A stretch of 8,492 bases of DNA, taken from positions 1 to 8,492 of the forward strand of contig WTCC01000001.1 of the NCBI GenBank assembly GCA_013138755.1. Reading direction: 5' to 3'. Position 1 is the first letter of the stretch. Each line of letters starts with the position of its first letter. The translations under genes and the position numbers were made by a program. The notes under the pieces were generated by a model that saw only the letters and a list, made by a program, of their open reading frames with translations, made no database searches and was not told the origin of the DNA. This DNA comes from Gammaproteobacteria bacterium. GTDB taxonomy: Bacteria; Pseudomonadota; Gammaproteobacteria; SZUA-229. Below are positions 1-5,143 of the stretch, in pieces.

Positions 1-3
1 CGA

Positions 4-35
4 GTCACTCTTTTGCTACAGCCCAAAAGAGTGAC
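4..35. repeat. Perfect 12-bp inverted repeat, 8-base loop
   Basis: GTCACTCTTTTG at 4-15 is exactly complementary to CAAAAGAGTGAC at 24-35, with loop CTACAGCC. No T-run follows on either strand, so it does not look like an intrinsic terminator. It resembles the 457-490 hairpin at the other end of the repeat element. Confidence 0.75.
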
Positions 36-456
36 CAGAAAAGGCCACCACTACAGCTTCGCCCCGTAAAAGACACGGGATTCCCATTAAGTCAGCACCG
101 CTGTCATGCTGTGAAAGAACTCGCAAAAGACGCTCAGACAGCTTTCACAGAAAGCTCATGGCAACCGCACTGCCTCAATGGCTTTGCTTAAGGTGGATTA
201 ACATCAAAAGAATAAGCAGCATTAATACGACTAGGTTATTTACGTGATGACTCTTGTTTTTGTTTGTCTTTATTGCTTTAAAGTCCATTTTTGTTTGCTG
301 AATGTTGCGGTGTTGGTAGAGGAAATTCGCCAAGGACGGCGAATTTAGCTCTGTGCGCCCGGATGGCGCATCAGAGCGACTCGTCGGCAACACTGTAGCA
401 TTCAGGCACCCCGAGTGCTGTTCTCGGGGCAAGCAAAGCAGGATGGCATTCTTTTG

Positions 457-490
457 GTTACTTTTCTTTTGCTATTGAAAGAAAAGTAAC
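457..490. repeat. Perfect 13-bp inverted repeat, 8-base loop
   Basis: GTTACTTTTCTTT at 457-469 pairs perfectly with AAAGAAAAGTAAC at 478-490, with loop TGCTATTG. It lies downstream of the minus-strand permease gene, but it is purine/pyrimidine-biased and lacks a following T-run on the minus strand. A terminator role for the symporter/permease operon is therefore possible but not shown. A second small hairpin (496-513, stem TGCGGT/ACCGCA) sits between it and the permease gene; on the minus strand that hairpin is followed by a T-rich stretch. Confidence 0.75.
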
Positions 491-556
491 TCGCCTGCGG
501 TGCGATAACCGCAATGCCAAATAAAAAGTAATCAGTAAATATTAAAAAAAGAAACC

Positions 557-1294
557 CTAATACAAACCCCAAAGTGCCAACCCACTAACCCCAACCAACA
601 TCGCCCCAATAAACCGCTTAAACACCACATCATTTCGCAAAATCGCCTCATGCATTTTCAAACCAATAAAATGTCCTACTGCAGCAACCGGTAGTAATAC
701 GATTGCAGTGAGTACATTGAGTTCTACACCCAAAGCAGCAAATGTCGTCATCTTTATAGTGACTAAAATAAACCAAAGTACAAAAAGAGTATTCCGTAAT
801 TGAGATTTAATAACATTATGCACATACACTGCGACCATCAAAGGCGCACCCGTTAATGAAGTACCCGCAATATAACCGCCAAATATTAATAATGATTTAT
901 CTAGCCATTTACTTTGACTATGGATACTTTTGTTGAACAACCACATGAGAGCATAAAAAATCGTCACGCTGTATATAAAAGTCAGTATCCATAGATTGGG
1001 GAGATTCAATAATCCGAAGATACCGATCAGAGCAGGCGGAATTATGTAAATGAGTGACGATTTTAAATACACCCAATCAACATGGTTTAATCGAGTACGT
1101 AGGGTTAAACCAGAGAAAAACAATAGATGCGTGCCGATAATAGGCAACCAGTAAACTGGCTGATCATGTATGAATAACATGAAGGGGAGACCCAGTGCCG
1201 CGCCACCGAATCCCAGGCCGGTACGTACAAAACCAGCCCACATAAACAGGACGCAAGTTAATACGATCTCTAAGACTGAGAAATCAAGAAACAT
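557..1294 (-). CDS. TauE/SafE-family membrane permease (COG0730), putative sulfite/organosulfonate-type anion exporter
   Basis: This 245-residue, highly hydrophobic protein has about eight predicted membrane segments. Its two-repeat architecture is typical of the TauE/SafE (DUF81) family. The N-terminal repeat carries the glycine-rich GLGFGGAALGLPF segment at about residues 26-38. The second repeat carries the related segment GGYIAGTSLTGAPL at about 139-152. The length matches the family (about 240-270). Members are inner-membrane carriers linked to export of sulfite, sulfoacetate or other sulfur-containing anions, but the substrate here cannot be read from sequence. The start ATG (1294-1292) directly abuts the TAG stop of the upstream symporter gene with no intervening base, so translational coupling is expected. 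There is no separate promoter room, so the two genes should be co-transcribed. The family call is secure; the substrate is open. Confidence 0.88.
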   Translation of the reverse strand: MFLDFSVLEIVLTCVLFMWAGFVRTGLGFGGAALGLPFMLFIHDQPVYWLPIIGTHLLFFSGLTLRTRLNHVDWVYLKSSLIYIIPPALIGIFGLLNLPNLWILTFIYSVTIFYALMWLFNKSIHSQSKWLDKSLLIFGGYIAGTSLTGAPLMVAVYVHNVIKSQLRNTLFVLWFILVTIKMTTFAALGVELNVLTAIVLLPVAAVGHFIGLKMHEAILRNDVVFKRFIGAMLVGVSGLALWGLY

Positions 1295-2632
1295 CTATTG
1301 TTTATTAAAATGTTCTTTCGTTAATTTAAATACCACAGGACTTAACAATATCAATGCGATCAAGTTTGGAATTGCCATTAAAGCGTTTAAGGTATCTGCA
1401 ACCAGCCAGATAAAATCCAGATTAGCCGTGGCTCCGATAGGAACAGCAACTATCCACAAAACTCTAAATGGAATGATAGCGCGTTCACCCAACAGAAACT
1501 CAACACATTTTTCACTATAAAAACTCCAACCCAATATAGTGGTGAAGGCAAAAACACTTAAACCGATTGCCACGATATAACCACCGATACCTGGAAGCGC
1601 CAACTCAAATGCAGCAGAAGACAAACTAGCGCCCGTTTCACCCATTTTCCACGCACCGGTAGAGATGATAACCAGACCTGTGATCGAACAGACAATGATG
1701 GTATCAATAAATGTTCCTAACATCGCAATACGACCTTGCTGCACAGGGCTATTAGTACTCGCTGCAGCGTGCGCGATAGGTGCGCTGCCTAATCCCGCTT
1801 CATTGGAAAAAATACCGCGTGCCACGCCAAAACGGATTGCAGCCCAGACTGCTGCACCGGCAAAACCACCTGTTGCAGCCACTGGTGTAAAAGCATGAGT
1901 AAAGATCAATGCTAAAGCTGAGGGTATCGTTTCATAGTTAAGCACCAAGATAACCAGACCCGAAACGACGTAAGCGGTTGCCATCAGTGGAACGAGTTTT
2001 CCGGCGACATTTCCGATTCGTTTTATGCCACCGACCAATACCAATGCTGCGAGTACAGCAATTACCGTACCGGTAACCATATGCGGTACGTCAAAGGTAT
2101 TACTAAGCACGTCAGCGACTGAATTTGCCTGAATAGTATTGCCAATGCCAAAACCTGCAAGAGCGCCAAATACTGCAAAACAAGTCCCTAGCCAGGCCCA
2201 GTGAGATTTCAAGCCATTTTTAATGTAGAACATTGGCCCGCCAATATGATTCCCTTTATTGTCGACTTCACGATATTTAACAGCCAGAACGGCCTCTGCA
2301 TATTTTGTTGCCATGCCGACAAGTGCAGTGCACCACATCCAGAATAGAGCACCAGGCCCACCTAAAAAGATAGCTGTTGCCACACCCGCAATATTGCCGG
2401 TACCGATAGTGGCTGACAGGGAAGTCATCAGAGCGTTAAACGGTGAGATATCACCTTCACCTTTCTTACTACGACTCTGCCAGAGCAAGCGGAAGCTGCT
2501 GACGATATGCTTTAACGGCATAAATGACAGCCTAACCATCAGGAAAAAACCTGTGCCCAGTATAAGGACCAGCATTAACGGCCCCCATACGATTCCATTG
2601 AGAGAGGAAATCAAGTCATTGAGTGCTTGCAT
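1295..2632 (-). CDS. Sodium:alanine/glycine-type symporter, AGCS family
   Basis: This 445-residue inner-membrane protein belongs to the alanine/glycine:cation symporter family, which imports small neutral amino acids with Na+ or H+. Recognisable conserved blocks, in order, are: LSATIGTGNIAGVATAIFLG at about 72-91 and GGPGALFWMW just after; TKYAEAVLAVKYR at about 109-121; GGPMFYI at about 131-137; GIGNTIQANSV at about 162-172; and the family hallmark FSNEAGLGSAPIAHAAA at 275-291. About eleven membrane segments fit the hydrophobicity, and the length is within the usual 440-540 range. The ATG at 2632-2630 is preceded by AAAGAG (2636-2641), a plausible ribosome-binding site. It is the first gene of a two-gene operon with the TauE-type permease. 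The amino-acid substrate is not determinable. Nothing looks truncated or shifted. Confidence 0.95.
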   Translation of the reverse strand: MQALNDLISSLNGIVWGPLMLVLILGTGFFLMVRLSFMPLKHIVSSFRLLWQSRSKKGEGDISPFNALMTSLSATIGTGNIAGVATAIFLGGPGALFWMWCTALVGMATKYAEAVLAVKYREVDNKGNHIGGPMFYIKNGLKSHWAWLGTCFAVFGALAGFGIGNTIQANSVADVLSNTFDVPHMVTGTVIAVLAALVLVGGIKRIGNVAGKLVPLMATAYVVSGLVILVLNYETIPSALALIFTHAFTPVAATGGFAGAAVWAAIRFGVARGIFSNEAGLGSAPIAHAAASTNSPVQQGRIAMLGTFIDTIIVCSITGLVIISTGAWKMGETGASLSSAAFELALPGIGGYIVAIGLSVFAFTTILGWSFYSEKCVEFLLGERAIIPFRVLWIVAVPIGATANLDFIWLVADTLNALMAIPNLIALILLSPVVFKLTKEHFNKQ

Positions 2633-2684
2633 AGAGCTCTTTGAATCAGATAGAAAATGTGACGAAATACTACCAGTTAGAATG

Positions 2685-2714
2685 ATTTTATGGAGGTATT
2701 TTTTGTCTGACCAA
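2685..2714 (-). promoter_or_regulatory. Candidate sigma70-type promoter for the symporter operon
   Basis: Read on the minus strand, TTGGTC (2714-2709) and TAAAAT (2690-2685, 5 of 6 matches to TATAAT) are separated by 18 bases. The -10 lies about 50 bases upstream of the symporter ATG. The -35 is poor (3 of 6), so this is tentative. The rest of the 191-base divergent gap (2633-2823) must also hold the promoter for trhO; its A/T-rich TAGATAATAAATAATAGATG segment (2750-2769) is a candidate -10 region, but no strong -35 is visible. Confidence 0.3.
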
Positions 2715-2783
2715 ATTCCTGTAAAATGACAGACTCATGCATCTAGCAGTAGATAATAAATAATAGATGTATTTTTACAGGCT

Positions 2784-2800
2784 CTGGATTTACGTTCCAG
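2784..2800 (+). promoter_or_regulatory. Small hairpin in the trhO 5' leader
   Basis: CTGGA (2784-2788) pairs with TCCAG (2796-2800) around a 7-base loop. It lies 23 bases before the trhO ATG and just upstream of its AGGA ribosome-binding site (about 2813-2816). It could modulate initiation, but a five-base stem is easily produced by chance. Confidence 0.25.
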
Positions 2801-2823
2801 CCGGCTGAACAACAGGAAAACAT

Positions 2824-3831
2824 ATGTCACAATCTACATCACAGCAGATCGTTGTGTCTGCGCTATATCATTTTGTCACGTTGGATGACTATCCTTCGCT
2901 ACGCAAACCACTGTATGACTTCATGGTAGACCATGATATTAAAGGCACCATACTGTTAGCTCAGGAAGGTATCAATGGTACAGTTGCCGGTACCCAAACA
3001 TCCATTACCGCGCTACATAACTGGTTGCGCTCAGACAACCGCCTGACAGATCTACGAACAAAAGAATCATACGATGAAAACATGCCTTTTTATCGAACAC
3101 GGGTAAAACTTAAGAAAGAGATAGTAACGATGGGCGTTCGAGGCATTGATCCAAATCATATCGTTGGCACCTATGTAAAACCCGAGGATTGGAATGATCT
3201 TATTTCAGGTCCAGATGTTACTCTGGTCGACACTCGCAATGCCTATGAAGTTGCTATCGGCACATTCAAAGAAGCGGTTAACCCTGATACGGAAACCTTT
3301 AGACAGTTTCCTGATTATGTTCAAAACAACATGAATCCGAACAAACACAAAAAAGTAGCAATGTTCTGTACCGGTGGTATACGTTGCGAAAAATCGACAG
3401 CGTACCTAAAAGAGCAGGGCTTCGAAGAGGTCTATCACTTACAGGGCGGTATTTTAAAATACCTGGAAACTGTGCCTGAGGACGAGTCACTGTGGGAAGG
3501 CGAATGTTTCGTATTTGATAATCGAGTCAGTGTAAATCACCAGCTAGAAAAAGGTTCTTACGACCAGTGCCACGCCTGCCGATTGCCTATTACAGAGGAT
3601 GATAAAAACAACGAGAGATACATACAAGGTGTTAGCTGCCCGAGCTGCTATGACAAAAAGTCTGATCAACAACGACAACGTTTTGCCGAACGCGAGAGAC
3701 AGATGCAACTTGCTAAATCAAGAGGTGAAGAACATCTTGGTTCAGAAGTTAATAGCATCAGCGTAAAGAGAAAACAGGATAAAGATATACAACGTGAAAA
3801 TAATCGCCTTTCAAGTTTAAGACATCGCTAA
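2824..3831 (+). CDS. trhO: tRNA uridine(34) hydroxylase TrhO (YceA), rhodanese-domain protein
   Basis: TrhO uses oxygen to hydroxylate uridine 34 of certain tRNAs, the first step towards cmo5U/mcmo5U-type wobble modifications, in the cytoplasm. The 335-residue product has the family layout. An N-terminal ferredoxin/acylphosphatase-like domain (about 9-105) contains [13 protein letters not shown] at about 45-57. A rhodanese domain (about 125-220) has VDTRNAYE and the active-site loop [10 protein letters not shown]; Cys182 is the catalytic position and Cys188 is the second conserved cysteine. The tail carries two CxxC pairs (Cys249/Cys252 and Cys272/Cys275) that could bind zinc, then a charged, basic end. 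The length is close to the E. coli protein (about 350). The ATG at 2824 follows AGGA with good spacing. It heads a three-gene operon with the SemiSWEET-like and GST-like genes. The identification is firm; the biological reason for the operon partners is unknown. Confidence 0.95.
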   Translation: MSQSTSQQIVVSALYHFVTLDDYPSLRKPLYDFMVDHDIKGTILLAQEGINGTVAGTQTSITALHNWLRSDNRLTDLRTKESYDENMPFYRTRVKLKKEIVTMGVRGIDPNHIVGTYVKPEDWNDLISGPDVTLVDTRNAYEVAIGTFKEAVNPDTETFRQFPDYVQNNMNPNKHKKVAMFCTGGIRCEKSTAYLKEQGFEEVYHLQGGILKYLETVPEDESLWEGECFVFDNRVSVNHQLEKGSYDQCHACRLPITEDDKNNERYIQGVSCPSCYDKKSDQQRQRFAERERQMQLAKSRGEEHLGSEVNSISVKRKQDKDIQRENNRLSSLRHR

Positions 3832-3842
3832 CGGAGTAAAAC

Positions 3843-4103
3843 ATGCCTACTGAAGTATTACTTGGCTGGCTGGCCTCACTATTTTGCACTTTAATCCTTG
3901 TCCCTCAGATAATTAAAGCACTACAGACTCGTCATACCGATGACGTATCTATGTCCATGCTCGTCTTATCTGTTATAGGTAATGGTTTTTGGGTGGCGCA
4001 TGCATCGATAACCCAAAACATTCCCTTAATCGCAGGGGCTAGCCTGATCAGCCTGATGAGCATCACTCTCATTATTTGTAAATATCTGTTTGATACAAAA
4101 TAA
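3843..4103 (+). CDS. SemiSWEET-like PQ-loop repeat membrane protein
   Basis: This 86-residue protein has three predicted membrane helices (about 5-24, 38-57, 61-82). That is one triple-helix bundle, the size and shape of bacterial SemiSWEETs, which dimerise to form a sugar uniporter. The PQ-loop signature is visible as LVPQIIKALQTRHTDDVS, with Pro21-Gln22 in helix 1. The conserved tryptophan of the second helix is probably Trp50 (GNGFWVAHA). In characterised SemiSWEETs a third-helix asparagine completes the sugar pocket; by my hand alignment that position is Ala66, so sugar transport is uncertain. The ATG follows CGGAG (3832-3836), 11 bases after the trhO stop, and its own stop lies 2 bases before the GST-like gene. 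The family is secure; the substrate is unknown. Confidence 0.87.
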   Translation: MPTEVLLGWLASLFCTLILVPQIIKALQTRHTDDVSMSMLVLSVIGNGFWVAHASITQNIPLIAGASLISLMSITLIICKYLFDTK

Positions 4104-4105
4104 TC

Positions 4106-4747
4106 ATGTCGCATCCTATTCTATACAGCTTTCGACGCTGTCCATATTGCATGCGTGCACATATGGCATTAAAGCAAACTGGAATTAAGATCGAGCTTCG
4201 TGAAGTAAAACTTAGTGACATGCCAGAAGAGGCCTTATCGATCTCTCCCGAAGCAACGGTACCGATATTGGCGTTACCTGACGGTACTGTTATTACTGAA
4301 AGCTGGGACATTGTAAAATGGTCACTGGCACAAAATGATGCTGACAAGTGGTTAGGTAACAACGATGAGCACTCACTTGATGCAGAGGTGTTAATAGAAA
4401 CCAATGATTTTTCCTTCAAGGAAGACCTTGATCATTATAAATACGCTGACAGGTTCCCCGATCATAGTGAGGAACACTATCGTAAAGCCTGTGAAGCGTT
4501 TATAGAAGAACTTGAAGAAATGCTCATCGATAACAATTTCCTGCTCGCAGGTCAGCTGTCATTGGCGGACATAGGTGTATTTCCTTTTATCAGGCAATTT
4601 TCGTTGGTAAATAAGGAGTGGTTTGACAATGCACCCTATCCAAAGGTACAAAAATGGTTAGATAACATAATAAGTACTGAACTATTTCAGCACGTTTTCC
4701 AGAAACATGAACTCTGGCAAGCTGATGACATCGCCATCTACATATAG
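4106..4747 (+). CDS. Glutathione S-transferase/glutaredoxin-2-like protein
   Basis: This 213-residue cytoplasmic protein has a thioredoxin-fold GST N-domain (about 3-80) and an all-helical C-domain (about 90-210). The N-domain carries a dithiol CPYC motif at Cys12-Cys15, the glutaredoxin-type active site. The cis-proline of the glutathione site is Pro53 (ATVPIL), and Glu65-Ser66 is the usual contact for the gamma-glutamyl group. Length and motif order resemble E. coli Grx2 (about 215 residues), so a glutathione-dependent thiol-disulfide oxidoreductase or GST is likely. It could also be one of the many GSTs of unknown substrate. The start ATG lies 2 bases after the stop of the SemiSWEET-like gene without an obvious ribosome-binding site, suggesting translational coupling. 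It is the last gene of the trhO operon. No clear terminator follows. Confidence 0.85.
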   Translation: MSHPILYSFRRCPYCMRAHMALKQTGIKIELREVKLSDMPEEALSISPEATVPILALPDGTVITESWDIVKWSLAQNDADKWLGNNDEHSLDAEVLIETNDFSFKEDLDHYKYADRFPDHSEEHYRKACEAFIEELEEMLIDNNFLLAGQLSLADIGVFPFIRQFSLVNKEWFDNAPYPKVQKWLDNIISTELFQHVFQKHELWQADDIAIYI

Positions 4748-4924
4748 TAAACCATCGGTCTTTTAACACTATAAAAACGTGAGACGAGCAATTAGAAAGC
4801 ATCTTAACCATAAGAACGATTCTATTGAATTTTCACTAGATACCTACCGTTAGTCTGAAAATTAACCACAAACTTATAATTTCGATTGATTAGTGTTGAT
4901 ATGTCGACACAACTGTCTATATTT

Positions 4925-4934
4925 TAACTAGTTA
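4925..4934. repeat. Palindrome TAACTAGTTA, sharing its core with the dyad downstream
   Basis: TAACTAGTTA is a perfect 10-bp palindrome. The nine bases TAACTAGTT recur at 5026-5034, 101 bases downstream, inside a larger dyad. Two copies in one intergenic region could be paired binding sites, although AT-rich palindromes also arise by chance. Confidence 0.4.
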
Positions 4935-5014
4935 GACGCCGTTGAAGTTGCCGCAACGCACCAACCCTGTATTGCGACACTGTTACAGCATTCTCAAATT
5001 ATTTAAATCACATC

Positions 5015-5037
5015 TAAAACTAGGATAACTAGTTTTA
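5015..5037. promoter_or_regulatory. Perfect 9-bp dyad upstream of the DUF1631 gene, candidate operator
   Basis: TAAAACTAG (5015-5023) is exactly complementary to CTAGTTTTA (5029-5037) around GATAA. The 23-base size suits a dimeric regulator site. Its centre lies about 46 bases upstream of the predicted -35 of the DUF1631 promoter, a position compatible with an activator. It is not followed by a T-run and is AT-rich, so a terminator for the trhO operon is less likely. The regulator is unknown. Confidence 0.4.
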
Positions 5038-5071
5038 TCAAATGCCAAAACATCGCTCCATCACTGATTCA

Positions 5072-5099
5072 TTGACAATCATTTATGTGTCTCTTAAAT
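5072..5099 (+). promoter_or_regulatory. Likely sigma70-type promoter for the DUF1631 gene
   Basis: A perfect TTGACA (5072-5077) is followed after 16 bases by TTAAAT (5094-5099, 4 of 6 matches to TATAAT). Transcription would begin near 5106, giving a leader of about 38 bases before the ATG at 5144. The exact -35 is the strongest promoter hexamer I found in the window. Confidence 0.5.
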
Positions 5100-5143
5100 G
5101 TTGGTAATAGACAGAATCGAAACAGCTATATGGGTACTCGTTC

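Larger units (their letters stand above)
1..518. repeat. Hairpin-rich dispersed intergenic repeat element, non-coding
   Basis: This stretch has no convincing gene and is built from perfect inverted repeats. There is a 12-bp stem at 4-35, a 9-bp stem (109-117 with 142-150), a 7-bp GC-rich stem (409-415 with 423-429), a 13-bp stem at 457-490 and a 6-bp stem (496-501 with 508-513). GGCATT at 445-450 pairs with AATGCC at 513-518 and encloses the last two hairpins. The hairpins near the two ends are alike: both have 8-base loops and a GT(T/C)ACT(T/C)TT-type arm. A reverse-strand reading of 175-432 yields a peptide containing PSGRTELNSPSLANFLYQ, a string I recall from many spurious ORFs in gammaproteobacterial repeats. 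That family recognition is from memory, not a search. The left boundary may lie outside the window. Its function is unknown; it could be a MITE-like or REP-like element. Confidence 0.6.
4748..5143. other. Gene-free intergenic region between the trhO operon and the DUF1631 gene
   Basis: No credible ORF or structured RNA gene is visible in this 396-base AT-rich stretch. It holds a perfect -10-like TATAAT (4875-4880) without a good -35. It also holds a 10-bp palindrome (4925-4934), a 9-bp dyad (5015-5037) sharing the core TAACTAGTT, and the likely DUF1631 promoter at 5072-5099. I see no GC-rich hairpin plus T-run to end the trhO operon. An unannotated small RNA cannot be excluded. Confidence 0.6.

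Noticed and set aside
175..432. Minus-strand 85-codon ORF containing PSGRTELNSPSLANFLYQ
   Set aside because: It lies wholly inside the hairpin-rich repeat. Similar peptide strings are typical of spurious ORFs in dispersed gammaproteobacterial repeats, and no ribosome-binding site or domain is evident.
1170..1520. Plus-strand 116-codon ORF
   Set aside because: It is antisense to the junction of two strongly recognised membrane-protein genes, with composition reflecting their reverse complement.
1665..2729. Two plus-strand ORFs (1665-1898 and 2259-2729)
   Set aside because: Shadows of the AGCS symporter. The second runs into the divergent gap but shows no domain or plausible initiation region.
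2705..2734. GTCTG...CAGAC inverted repeat in the divergent gap as an operator
   Set aside because: Only five base pairs separated by 20 bases; expected by chance in a gap of this length.
4072..4419. Minus-strand 115-codon ORF
   Set aside because: Antisense to the well-supported GST-like gene; serine-rich shadow composition and no family resemblance.
4748..4830. Intrinsic terminator after the trhO operon
   Set aside because: No GC-rich stem followed by a T-run could be found on inspection.
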